This document shows, piece after piece, positions 53,721 through 62,945 of a DNA stretch of 64,000 bases. Location: NCBI GenBank assembly GCA_026388185.1, contig JAPLKG010000008.1:470863-534862 (forward strand), given 5' to 3'. Origin of the DNA: Candidatus Eisenbacteria bacterium (GTDB lineage Bacteria; Eisenbacteria; RBG-16-71-46; JAFGJU01). Under the pieces are notes generated by a model. It saw nothing but the letters and a program-made list of their open reading frames with translations, did no database searches and was not told where the DNA came from. A program made the position numbers and the translations under genes. Numbering within the stretch: the first letter of the stretch is position 1; every line of letters starts with the position of its first letter.

Positions 53721-55515
53721 TGGTGTGAATACGATTCTTGCGACCGATTGTGGAAGCACCACCACAAAGGCCATTTTCATAGAGAGAAAGGGAGACGAGT
53801 ACAGGCTCATAGTGCGTGGCGAAGCTCCCACGACCGTCGAGGCGCCGTTCGAGGACGTGACCAAGGGGGTCCTCAACGCCGTGAGGGAGGTTGAGGAACT
53901 CGCGGGCCGAAAGATCCTGGACGACGAGACCATCATGACTCCCGCCAGGAACGGAGAAGGTGTTGACCTTTACGTTTCCACTTCGAGCGCCGGCGGCGGC
54001 CTGCAAATGATGGTGTTTGGCGTTGTGAAGACGATGACGGCCGAGAGCGCGCAGAGAGCGGCCCTGGGCGCGGGCGCCATCGTGATGGACGTGATAGCTT
54101 CGAACGACGGAAGGCTCCCTTACCAGAAGATAAAGCGCATCAGGCAACTTAGGCCCGACATGATCCTTCTCTCGGGAGGCATTGACGGCGGCACGACCGC
54201 GCACGTTGCGGAGCTTGCCGAGCTTCTTTCCGCCGCCGATCCCAAGGCCAGACTCGGCGCCGGTTATCTTCTGCCCGTCATATACGCGGGCAACAAGGAC
54301 GCGAGAGACATCGTGAGGGAGAGGTTGGAGAGCAAGACCGCTCTCGTCATTACCGATAACTTGAGACCGGTCCTCGAACGCGAGAACCTCGGACCTGCGA
54401 GAATGCAAATACATGATCTCTTCATGGAACACGTCATGGCCCACGCCCCCGGCTACAAGAAGTTGATGGAATGGACGCTCGTGCCGATCATGCCGACGCC
54501 CGCCGCGGTCGGCAGGATAATCGAGACGATCGCGCGAGAGGAGAGCATGCAGGTAATAGGGGTGGACATCGGCGGTGCGACCACGGACGTGTTTTCCGTG
54601 TTCCAGGGTGTCTTCAACAGAACTGTGAGCGCGAATCTCGGCATGAGTTACAGCATATCTAACGTCCTGGCCGAGACCGGCATCGAGAACATCATGAGGT
54701 GGGTGCCGTTCCACGTAGAGGACAAGGACCTGAGGAACAGAATAAAGAACAAGATGATCAGGCCCACCACGATTCCTCAGAGCCTCGATGAGCTGATGAT
54801 CGAACAGGGTATCGCGAGAGAGGCTTTGAGACTGGCGTTCGAACAACACAAATCTCTCGCCGTGGGGCTTAAGGGGGTGCAGCAGGAGCGGACGATCTCC
54901 GACACCTTCGACCAGACCGCGAGCGGTGAGACGCTCGTGAGCCTCAGGGAATTGAACATGCTCGTCGGCAGCGGAGGCGTGTTGTCGCACGCGCCGAGGA
55001 GGGTGCAGGCCGCTCTGATGTTGATAGACGCGTTTCTGCCGGAGTGCATCACGCATCTGGCCGTGGACAGTATTTTCATGATGCCTCAGTTGGGAGTTCT
55101 CTCCACCGTGCATCCGAAAGCGGCGACCGAGGTATTCAAGAAGGATTGTCTGATTCATCTCGGGACGTGCATCGCGCCAGTCGGCACCGGCAAGGAAAAC
55201 GCCGAGTGCGTCAAGGTGAGACTCGAAAGAGAAAAGGGTGGCTCCGAAGAGGTGTCCGTCGGTTTTGGCCACATGAAGGTACTGGCCCTGGGGGTTGCCG
55301 AGAGCGGTCGCGTGGTGATCAACCCCTCGAAGAACTTCGACGTAGGTGCAGGGCACGGGAAAACGTTCGAGACCAAGGTAGAGGGTGGAGTGGTCGGCCT
55401 CATAATCGACTGTAGGGGCCGGCGGCCTTTCCAACTGCCGTCCTCGGCAGAAGAAAGAGTCAGGAAGTTGAACGAATGGAACACCGCCCTCAACATGTAT
55501 CCTGAGAGAAAATAG
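53701..55515 (+). CDS. GlmL/MutL-type ASKHA ATPase (glutamate mutase L family)
   Basis: 604 aa. The actin-like ATPase phosphate motif ATDCGSTTTKAIF (about 13-25) and a second GVDIGGATTDVFSVF near 285 define the glutamate mutase L family. GlmL is found beside B12-dependent glutamate mutase in some clostridia and is thought to act as a chaperone or reactivase. No mutase subunits (glmS, glmE) are here, so the partner is unknown. This is not the DNA mismatch repair protein MutL. Confidence 0.85.
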   Translation: MSIPSPDGVNTILATDCGSTTTKAIFIERKGDEYRLIVRGEAPTTVEAPFEDVTKGVLNAVREVEELAGRKILDDETIMTPARNGEGVDLYVSTSSAGGGLQMMVFGVVKTMTAESAQRAALGAGAIVMDVIASNDGRLPYQKIKRIRQLRPDMILLSGGIDGGTTAHVAELAELLSAADPKARLGAGYLLPVIYAGNKDARDIVRERLESKTALVITDNLRPVLERENLGPARMQIHDLFMEHVMAHAPGYKKLMEWTLVPIMPTPAAVGRIIETIAREESMQVIGVDIGGATTDVFSVFQGVFNRTVSANLGMSYSISNVLAETGIENIMRWVPFHVEDKDLRNRIKNKMIRPTTIPQSLDELMIEQGIAREALRLAFEQHKSLAVGLKGVQQERTISDTFDQTASGETLVSLRELNMLVGSGGVLSHAPRRVQAALMLIDAFLPECITHLAVDSIFMMPQLGVLSTVHPKAATEVFKKDCLIHLGTCIAPVGTGKENAECVKVRLEREKGGSEEVSVGFGHMKVLALGVAESGRVVINPSKNFDVGAGHGKTFETKVEGGVVGLIIDCRGRRPFQLPSSAEERVRKLNEWNTALNMYPERK

Positions 55516-55552
55516 AGCGTACCCCGAGAGAAAGTAGGGAGGGAATAGAAGA

Positions 55553-56683
55553 GTGGCTCACGCATATACACCGGGCGTTACAGTAACGGCAAGGACAAAG
55601 CTTGTTAGAGAGAGAAGACTTCCCCTGGCCGGCACCGTGCTTGCCAAAGTGGGAGACCAGGTCAAGGCGGAGCAAGTCGTGGCTCGCACCGAGCTACCTG
55701 GTAACGTACAGACCGTGAACGTGGCCAACATCCTGAGCGTCCTGCCGGAGGACGTTGGATCTACATTGACCAAGCCCGTGGGATCACCGCTCAACGAGGG
55801 CGAGGTCTTCGCGATGAGCAAGGGTTTTTTCGGCCTCTTCACGTCGAAGTGCAAGAGTCCGATCAACGGCACTCTCGAGAGCATCTCCAACATCACGGGT
55901 CAGGCCATCTTGCGAGAGCCTCCGATTCCCGTCGAAGTCCACGCCTACGTTGATGGAAAAGTGATAGAGGCGATGGAAAGGGAAGGCGTCAAGGTCGAGA
56001 CGGAGTGCTCGTTCCTGCAGGGGATATTCGGAATCGGCGGGGAGACGTGGGGAGAGATAAAACTTCAGGTGGGCAAATCGGACGAACCGCTCGATGTCAA
56101 CTCCCTCGATGCAGGATGCGCCGGGAAGATCCTCGTCGGCGGTTCCAGGGTGGACAACGCTTTTCTCGAGAAGGCGGCGTCGTTGGGTGTGAGAGGGGTC
56201 GTGGTCGGCGGGATAGACGACAAGGACTTGAGGCAGTTTCTGGGCTACGATCTGGGCGTGGCAATCACAGGCTCGGAGGAAAAAGGGATATCGCTGATAA
56301 TCACCGAAGGATTTGGCGGGATGAGGATGGCGGAGAAGACGTTCTCACTTCTTCGTTCACTCGAGGGCAGAAAGGCTTCGATGAGCGGAGTGACTCAAAT
56401 CAGAGCCGGTGTGATGAGGCCGGAGGTCATAGTCTCGATGGACGGCAGAACGGGGCCCTCGGCGGGAAAGGGGAGCATTTTCTCGTCCTCGGGTCTCGAG
56501 GTCGGAAGCGCCATTCGGGTTATCAGAGAGCCGCACTTCGGGAGGCTTGGGCGCGTGGCCGATCTTCCTCCCGAGCTTCGCATGCTGGAAACGGAAGCCA
56601 AGGTGAGGGTGTTGGAGGTAGAGTTTGAGGACGGCACGAAGGCCGTGATGCCAAGGGCCAACGTCGAGATGATAGAAGGATAG
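55553..56683 (+). CDS. Uncharacterised 376-aa protein with lipoyl-like N-terminus
   Basis: GTG 55553 start. Residues 10-140 contain LPLAGTVLAKVGDQVKAEQV and SPINGTLESISNITG, which resemble the two halves of a biotinyl/lipoyl-like barrel without the modified lysine. The middle has alternating beta/alpha segments with GVRGVVVGGID; the C-terminus is a KOW-like barrel ending at a terminator. It follows the GlmL-like gene by 37 bases and probably works with it. I know no function. Confidence 0.7.
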   Translation: MAHAYTPGVTVTARTKLVRERRLPLAGTVLAKVGDQVKAEQVVARTELPGNVQTVNVANILSVLPEDVGSTLTKPVGSPLNEGEVFAMSKGFFGLFTSKCKSPINGTLESISNITGQAILREPPIPVEVHAYVDGKVIEAMEREGVKVETECSFLQGIFGIGGETWGEIKLQVGKSDEPLDVNSLDAGCAGKILVGGSRVDNAFLEKAASLGVRGVVVGGIDDKDLRQFLGYDLGVAITGSEEKGISLIITEGFGGMRMAEKTFSLLRSLEGRKASMSGVTQIRAGVMRPEVIVSMDGRTGPSAGKGSIFSSSGLEVGSAIRVIREPHFGRLGRVADLPPELRMLETEAKVRVLEVEFEDGTKAVMPRANVEMIEG

Positions 56684-56733
56684 GATCGCCGGGCAGTTCT
56701 GCCCTTGACCCTTTGAGTGTATCTAGTATCATG

Positions 56734-56767
56734 CCCTCGGAGAGCGACTCTCCGGGGGTTTTTCTTT
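56734..56767 (+). terminator. Rho-independent terminator of the gcv/glmL-like operon
   Basis: Stem CCCTCGGAGAG and CTCTCCGGGGG around a CGA loop, followed at once by TTTTTCTTT. It separates the operon ending at 56683 from the exopolysaccharide genes. Confidence 0.85.
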
Positions 56768-56786
56768 CATGGTCAAGGAAGAGGCG

Positions 56787-59700
56787 ATGAATAAGAGCAA
56801 TGTGAGGACGTGGGGATTTCTTCTTTTTCTTCTATTGCCTCTGCTGTTGCTTGTTCTTCCTCTTCATGCGTCCGCAGGGCCACGAGCGTCCGCCGCGCCG
56901 CATGCGTCGGCCGCGCCGCGAGTGCGAGTGAGATGCAGCGGCGAAGCCTTTGAGGTTCTGGAGCAGGGAAGATGGAAGCCTCTCTTTTTTAAGGGTGTGA
57001 ATCTCGGCTCGGCTCCGCCGGGGAAATTTCCGGGCGAATTCGCCATATCCAAGAAGCAATACGTCCATTGGCTAGACGAAGTCTCGGAGCTTGGCGCGAA
57101 CGCAATCCGCGTGTATACGCTTCATCCCCCGGCGTTGTACGAAGCCCTCCTCGAGCACAACGGGCGCGCCGATTCGCGGAAGATATGGCTCTTTCAAGGA
57201 GCATGGTTTGAATTGCCCGCGAGCCTCGACCTGTACGACGGTCCTTTCTCGGACGAGTTTCGGGCAGAGATTCGTTCGGTGGTGGATGCCCTGCACGGTT
57301 CCGTTTCGTTGCCGGAGCGGCGAGGGCACGCGTGGGGCGAGTATGCTGCGGACGTCTCGGATTGGGTGGCGGGTTACGTCCTCGGCCGGGAGTGCGAGCC
57401 TTACGCGGTGCTCAACACGGACAAGCTTCACTCGGACGTCGCGAGATTCAGCGGCAGGTGCCTCGGCGTCAAGAAAGGTAGTCCCACCGAGTGCTGGTTT
57501 GCCGGCATGTGTGACTTCCTCGCGACGTACGAACGTGACAAGTTCGGCTGGGAGCATCCCGTTTCGTTCACGAACTGGCCGACGCTCGATCCCATCAAGC
57601 ACCCCACGGAGACAGAACGTGGGGGGGCGAGGGCGTATCACGACGAAGACGCGGCAAGCGTGGATCCGTCCGTCATTCGCCCGTCGAAGGAGTTTGAAGC
57701 GGGCTTCTTCGCCACCTTTCATGCCTACCCCTACTATCCCGATTTCATGAACCTTGATCCCGGCTACAGCACTTACGCAGACGAACACGGGTTCTGCAAC
57801 TACGCAGGTTATCTGAGGGACTTGAAGGCGCACCTGCGAGGCATGCCGCTTCTCGTGGGAGAGACGGGGATTTCGACAAGCCGCGGCGTCGCACATTTTC
57901 AGCCGCAGGGTCTCAATCACGGTGGCGCGTCCGAGAAAGTGCAGGGCCTTCAGGACACAAGGCTGCTTGAGGACTGCTACAGAGAAGGCGCGGCGGGCGT
58001 GCTCGTCTTCGAGCTGTTTGACGAATGGTTCAAAGACAACTGGTTGGTGAAGGATTTCGAGGTTCCGGCGGATCGTGACATTCTGTGGCAGAACGTGCAG
58101 GACCCGGAGGAGTTCTTCGGTCTTCTGGCGGAGGAACCGGCGGTGCGGAATGAAGGCGCGCCCCAGGGAAAAGCCGAGCAGCGGCAGCAATCTGCGGTGG
58201 ACGAGAAGCCCGTGCGGCAGTCGGATTCTTCCTTCGTCGACTGGTCAAGAGTGGAAGCCTTCTACGTGGATCGGGAGGGGGATTCCTTGTACCTCCCTTG
58301 CAGGGACTTGACGGAACTTCGCGTGAGTTCCGACTCGCGGTACATCTATCTCAGGATAGCGTTCTCGAGCCTGGACTGCGACCACGATGGTAAGGCTGAC
58401 CTCGACAGTCTCGATTTGCTCGTAGGCTTTGACACAATTGACAGGCGGAGGGGCGACGCCAGGTTTCCCTTCGTCAGAAATGTGACTACCGAGGCTGGGA
58501 TGGAATTCGTGTTGCATATCTCCGGCGCCGACTCTGCGGTCGTGCTCATCGATTCCGGGTACAATTTTTCGAGGTATAGTCGAGTGCCTTCGGACGGGGG
58601 ATTCTCCACCTACCTGGCCCCCTTCAGATCAAAAGCCAACTCGGACGGGAAGTTCGAGCGCATGATAGTCGAGACGAATCGCGACCGGGTGGACGCCAAT
58701 GGGAGAGTATATCCCGCGATTGATCTGGACGTGGGGAGGTTGGCGTCTGCAAAGGAGGCGGGACGCGCAGACGTGGCGGTGGGTGATTGGCGGATCCACA
58801 CGGAGGAGAACTACATCGAGGCGCGGATTCCGTGGGCGATTCTGAACGTGACGGACCCTTCCTCCCGGCAGGTCCTCGATGACGTGGCCGGCACGCCTGA
58901 AATGGAAAGCTCAGAAACGGACGGGATAGTCCTGAGCGTGCTCTCGCTCGTCCCCGGGGAAGCCGAGTCGCAGGGCGCACCTACCGTAGAGCGCGAGGCG
59001 ACGGGCGACCTGGTTTCCTGGGGCGCCCCCGGCGAATCGGCTGTAGCGTGCGACGCGATGCCCGAGGTTGTTGCCGGCGATGCCTCCGAAGGCGCCCCGG
59101 AAGGGACTCAGGGAGACGGAGGCTACAAATTCAGCCTCACCAACCTCAAGGCCTTTGTCTGGCAGAAGTGGGACACCGCGAGCTACGTGGAACGAAGAAA
59201 AGCGTCGTTCGAGATTCTCTCTTCCGGCTTTTCCTCATTGCCCGATTCGCCTCTCGCTTCCGTCCGAGCCAGAGTCGCTACGTGGCCTGACGACAAGGAC
59301 GCCGCGATATCTGTGAGCTTCGACGACGGGACCGCCAACCAGGTGGACTACGCCTTGCCGATACTTGAAAGCCTCGGGATAAAGGCCACGTTTGGGCTTT
59401 GCGCGAGTTGGACCGGCGAGACTCGTAAGACGTTGGAACTGAGCAAGGGGTGCGTGCGAACGCAGCTTTCGATTGGAGATGCGAGGCGACTCGTTCGTCT
59501 TGATCACGAGATCGCATCACACGGTTTCCGGCACGTGTTTCTGGACACGTTGTCCGGTCTCGCGTTGGATCACGAGCTTAAGGACTCGAAGTCATTTCTC
59601 GAAAGGGCGCTGGGCGAAAACGTCTCAGTCCTGCACTATCCCTTTTCGCGGGTGAACGACAGAGTGAAGGAGGCGGCGCGGCGCGCGGGGTACACAGCCG

Positions 59701-60254
59701 CAAGAGGTCGGGGGCTAATCAATTCGGCCACGCCGGACGAGTTTCTTCTCCAGAGTGTGTCGATCGTCTCCGACACGCTTCCTTCTTCCGGCAGACTCGC
59801 GGAGCTGCTCACTGAGCTAAAGCGCAACAAGGGATGGCTCATCTTCACGTATCACAACGTGCTTCCTAGTGCGTCCCCGGAGGCCGGGTGCTACCGGAAG
59901 CTTTCCTCGGATGAACCCTACTACGTCACTCAGGCGGCGTTCAGAAGACAGATGGAAGAGCTGAAAGCAACCGGATTCTACATGGCGCGCGAGTCTGATG
60001 TGCTCAAATACATTAGGGCGAGAGACAACGTTAAGCTCATTGTCAGGGAAGAGAAGGACAAAGCAGTGATAAAGGTTCAAATGCTAAGTGCCGACATTAG
60101 TTATGAGAAGGGCATAAGCCTGATTCTTAACCTTCCCTGGGAAAAAGTGCGCGTCCAAGGGAGCTTGAGCGACTCGCACTACGCAGTCCACGGCGGCAGA
60201 CTCGCCGTCAAGGCGGCTGTCGGAAGCGAAGTGACCGTGTATCGTGAAAACTGA
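56787..60254 (+). CDS. Secreted glycosidase-like/polysaccharide deacetylase fusion (PgaB-like role)
   Basis: 1155 aa from ATG 56787 (AAGGAAGAGG upstream). A signal peptide (FLLFLLLPLLLLVLP) and an Ala/Pro stretch precede a TIM-barrel glycosidase-like region (about 45-430; FFKGVNLGSAPPG, ELGANAIRVYTLHPP, LVGETGIST). Next is a beta-sandwich/CBM-like part (about 470-690). A NodB polysaccharide deacetylase follows, with SFDDG near 843 and SHGFRH near 908-913. PgaB likewise joins deacetylase and glycosidase-like domains, in the opposite order. It probably trims and deacetylates the polymer in the periplasm. The exact glycosidase family is not clear. Confidence 0.8.
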   Translation: MNKSNVRTWGFLLFLLLPLLLLVLPLHASAGPRASAAPHASAAPRVRVRCSGEAFEVLEQGRWKPLFFKGVNLGSAPPGKFPGEFAISKKQYVHWLDEVSELGANAIRVYTLHPPALYEALLEHNGRADSRKIWLFQGAWFELPASLDLYDGPFSDEFRAEIRSVVDALHGSVSLPERRGHAWGEYAADVSDWVAGYVLGRECEPYAVLNTDKLHSDVARFSGRCLGVKKGSPTECWFAGMCDFLATYERDKFGWEHPVSFTNWPTLDPIKHPTETERGGARAYHDEDAASVDPSVIRPSKEFEAGFFATFHAYPYYPDFMNLDPGYSTYADEHGFCNYAGYLRDLKAHLRGMPLLVGETGISTSRGVAHFQPQGLNHGGASEKVQGLQDTRLLEDCYREGAAGVLVFELFDEWFKDNWLVKDFEVPADRDILWQNVQDPEEFFGLLAEEPAVRNEGAPQGKAEQRQQSAVDEKPVRQSDSSFVDWSRVEAFYVDREGDSLYLPCRDLTELRVSSDSRYIYLRIAFSSLDCDHDGKADLDSLDLLVGFDTIDRRRGDARFPFVRNVTTEAGMEFVLHISGADSAVVLIDSGYNFSRYSRVPSDGGFSTYLAPFRSKANSDGKFERMIVETNRDRVDANGRVYPAIDLDVGRLASAKEAGRADVAVGDWRIHTEENYIEARIPWAILNVTDPSSRQVLDDVAGTPEMESSETDGIVLSVLSLVPGEAESQGAPTVEREATGDLVSWGAPGESAVACDAMPEVVAGDASEGAPEGTQGDGGYKFSLTNLKAFVWQKWDTASYVERRKASFEILSSGFSSLPDSPLASVRARVATWPDDKDAAISVSFDDGTANQVDYALPILESLGIKATFGLCASWTGETRKTLELSKGCVRTQLSIGDARRLVRLDHEIASHGFRHVFLDTLSGLALDHELKDSKSFLERALGENVSVLHYPFSRVNDRVKEAARRAGYTAARGRGLINSATPDEFLLQSVSIVSDTLPSSGRLAELLTELKRNKGWLIFTYHNVLPSASPEAGCYRKLSSDEPYYVTQAAFRRQMEELKATGFYMARESDVLKYIRARDNVKLIVREEKDKAVIKVQMLSADISYEKGISLILNLPWEKVRVQGSLSDSHYAVHGGRLAVKAAVGSEVTVYREN

Positions 60255-60267
60255 GGGGGAAGCGCGA

Positions 60268-61845
60268 ATGAAAGAACGTTGGAAGATCGTTTCCTGTATG
60301 TTGGCCGTGCTGGTGGCGATCTCTCTACTTGCGGCAGCGGCGGCGTTTGCCCGCGCGTATGAAGACCCGCGACTAGTCGAGGCCCGCACGCTCATCTATG
60401 ACGGCAAGTACACCGAAGGGCTGGCCATTCTGGACAAGGTTCTCGAAGAGCAGCCTGGACACAGGGACGCCCTCTTTCTCAAGGCCCTGGCGTACGAGTG
60501 GCAGGGCCGGCTCGAGGAGGCGCTCACAGTATACAGGACCATAGTCTCGGTGCACGACGAGGACATCGACGCGTGGCTGGCAGTGGCAAAGCTCGAGGCG
60601 TGGCGGGAAAACTACGACGAGGCGATCTCGCTATACGGCACACTGATTTCCAAGTTCGGGCAAGAGCCACCCATCTTGATAGGACTCGCGAGAACTCTCA
60701 GTTGGGCCGACAGATTCGACGAGGCGCTTCAGTACTACGAAAGGGTTCTTCTTCAGGAGCCTGACAACGTCGAAGCGCTTGCCGGCAAGGCTCAGGTCCT
60801 AAGGTGGATGGGTGAGACGCACGAGGCAAGGAAGGTCATCCGCCAGGCGCAGCACCTCGATCCCGAGTTTCCGGACGTTCAGAAAGAGGGCCGTGAGATT
60901 GACCTCGCCCTGAGCCCCAGGGTCCTGACATCGTATTCTCAATCTCTCGAGAAAGATTATCTTCGCTCCGGAGACACGTACAACTACAACCTCGGCAACA
61001 GGACGTGGCGTTCCACCGTGACGTTTTCTCCGGACCTGATAGAGGACCTCGGCTTCAGCTTGTGGACCTCACGCGACTGGGAGCTGGACAAAACCCTGGA
61101 CAAGCACAATTTTGAAATCACCTCGATCGGTTTCGCAGCCAATGTTGGCGTGAGACCCTGGGAGCCCGTGAAGGTCGGGGGCAATCTGAGGATCGCGCAA
61201 TACGGGAATCACGATGCGAATGTTCTCTTTGCCCTTCTGCCCGAAGAAGAGAGAGAGGAGAACTTTGACGTGTGGGCCTCTGCTCAACTTGGGACTTGGG
61301 GGGCGAACGTTGGCGTTGGGACGTATCCTTTCTTCGAGAAGACGAGCACGCCCTTGCTGGACAAGCTCGAGATTGGAAGGCAGACGGTGACGCGAATCGG
61401 CGTAACCAAGAGTTTTTCACGAATCACGGAAGCCCAGCTCGGCTACGAAGCCGGAAGCTACAGTGACGGAAATGACAGGAACAGAGTGCACGGCTCCGTT
61501 CGAGTGTCTCCGTCGAGTGCGCCGTGGTTCTCCTTGCTCTACAACATTCACTACCAGGACTACAAGACGATTTCGAGGAACTACTTCACACCGCTCGACG
61601 AGTTGAACCAGGGACTCGAGGCCGGCGTGAGGAAGACCAGCCCCAAGGCCTTCTTCGGCGCCGGTCTCAGGTTTGGCTTTTCAAGCTCTGAGAACTTCGG
61701 CAATATTTTCTCCGTGGGGGCATCCGGATCCTTGTCCAGAACAGTGACTGACAGACTCAGATTCGAAGGCAACGGGTCGGTCTCGTACGACGACAACAAG
61801 TATTTGATGCACGCTTTCTACGTTGGGCTCGAACTGAGGCTTTGA
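60268..61845 (+). CDS. TPR and YaiO/PgaA-like outer membrane beta-barrel protein
   Basis: 525 aa from ATG 60268 (GGGGGAAG upstream). A signal peptide ends near AFA (residue 29). TPRs (about 30-210; for example YTEGLAILDKVLEEQPGHRD) are followed by a beta-barrel of amphipathic strands ending in VGLELRL. This layout matches PgaA/YaiO-type exporters of polysaccharide. It lies between a deacetylase and a synthase, which supports export of the polymer. Confidence 0.82.
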   Translation: MKERWKIVSCMLAVLVAISLLAAAAAFARAYEDPRLVEARTLIYDGKYTEGLAILDKVLEEQPGHRDALFLKALAYEWQGRLEEALTVYRTIVSVHDEDIDAWLAVAKLEAWRENYDEAISLYGTLISKFGQEPPILIGLARTLSWADRFDEALQYYERVLLQEPDNVEALAGKAQVLRWMGETHEARKVIRQAQHLDPEFPDVQKEGREIDLALSPRVLTSYSQSLEKDYLRSGDTYNYNLGNRTWRSTVTFSPDLIEDLGFSLWTSRDWELDKTLDKHNFEITSIGFAANVGVRPWEPVKVGGNLRIAQYGNHDANVLFALLPEEEREENFDVWASAQLGTWGANVGVGTYPFFEKTSTPLLDKLEIGRQTVTRIGVTKSFSRITEAQLGYEAGSYSDGNDRNRVHGSVRVSPSSAPWFSLLYNIHYQDYKTISRNYFTPLDELNQGLEAGVRKTSPKAFFGAGLRFGFSSSENFGNIFSVGASGSLSRTVTDRLRFEGNGSVSYDDNKYLMHAFYVGLELRL

Positions 61846-61856
61846 GGGGAATCGAC

Positions 61857-62945
61857 GTGACCATTCCGCTCGACATACTGTACTTCATTTTCCTCGGCCT
61901 TGTTTGTCTTGTAGTTTCCGCATGGCTGGCAGCCGGCCTGAACAGAGCCTTTACGATCTCCAAGAGAAGGAGAGAAGAGGCGTTGAGGGCCAGGTGCCGA
62001 GGACTCCTGCTCATACTCGCACGCCAGACGGGAGAGCCCGGGGCGCGCGTACTGGCTGAGATTGAAGATATACTGACTCCCGAGACGGCGGAGTACGTCG
62101 CCGTGTCTCTGCCCAGGCTCGAAGCACACCTGAGGTCAGAGCTCACAAAACTCTTTCAAGAGACGGGTCTCGTTCATCATTTCGTGCGTCAACTGAAGAG
62201 CCAGCGCAAGTGGAAGAGGGCAAGGGCGGCCAAAATTCTGGGCGAGCTGAGTCTTCCCGCGGCTTCCGCGGCTCTCTACAGAGCCCTCGACGACCCCGAC
62301 CCGGACATCAGGAGCCTGGCGGCGAGAGGGCTCAGTAAGGTCAGACATCCCAGGGCACAGGCCGCCCTCATCGACATCCTCGGCAGACACGAGGAGCTGG
62401 TTTCCTCGCGTATCGCCGCCATGTTCATCGACGTCGGAACTCCGTCCGTGCCGCTCCTCGTGAAGAACATGCGGAACACCAACTGGCGGGCGCGATTCTG
62501 GACGGCCGAGATTCTGGGACAGGTTGCGGACAGACGAGCGGAAGGGGTGCTGGTTTCCGCGCTGAGCGATTCCTCCGCAGATGTGAGGGCAGCGGCGGCA
62601 AAGGCTCTGGGGAGAATCGGTAGCAAGAGCGCGGGTCTCGAGGTGATTCCTCTGCTCAAGGACCCGGCGTGGTTTGTGCGTTCGCACGCCGCCTGGACTC
62701 TGGGACAACTCGAAATGGTCGAGGCCATAGAAGAGCTGGTCGCCGCGTTGTGCGACAGGGCTTGGTGGGTAAGAAAAAGCTCGCTCGAGGCGTTGGCCAA
62801 CATAGGGGAAGCGGCTCTTCCCGCTCTCATGGCCGGCCTGGAAGTGGACGACAGATTCGCGAGGGAAAGCGCCGCGGAGGCGCTTCAGAGGCTCGGGGTG
62901 GAGGTTCCATCCCGAGGTACGGAAGGTAATAGGGGGCGGCGATGA
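61857..62945 (+). CDS. Membrane-anchored HEAT-repeat protein
   Basis: 362 aa from GTG 61857 (GAGGGGA upstream; a TTG at 61842 overlaps the previous stop). One N-terminal helix (ILYFIFLGLVCLVVSAWLAAG) is followed by HEAT/PBS-lyase-like repeats from about 115 to 355 (LYRALDDPDPDIRSLAARGL and four or five more units). It is a protein-binding scaffold on the cytoplasmic face. It lies in the same operon as the GT2, overlapping it by ATGA, so it may organise the synthase. Confidence 0.82.
   Translation: MTIPLDILYFIFLGLVCLVVSAWLAAGLNRAFTISKRRREEALRARCRGLLLILARQTGEPGARVLAEIEDILTPETAEYVAVSLPRLEAHLRSELTKLFQETGLVHHFVRQLKSQRKWKRARAAKILGELSLPAASAALYRALDDPDPDIRSLAARGLSKVRHPRAQAALIDILGRHEELVSSRIAAMFIDVGTPSVPLLVKNMRNTNWRARFWTAEILGQVADRRAEGVLVSALSDSSADVRAAAAKALGRIGSKSAGLEVIPLLKDPAWFVRSHAAWTLGQLEMVEAIEELVAALCDRAWWVRKSSLEALANIGEAALPALMAGLEVDDRFARESAAEALQRLGVEVPSRGTEGNRGRR

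Noticed and set aside
53593-55434. 613-codon minus-strand frame opposite the GlmL-like gene
   Set aside because: Histidine/arginine-rich antisense shadow of a high-GC gene with no domain.
53701-55515. DNA mismatch repair MutL
   Set aside because: The ASKHA motifs CGSTTTK and DIGGATTD identify the unrelated glutamate mutase L family.
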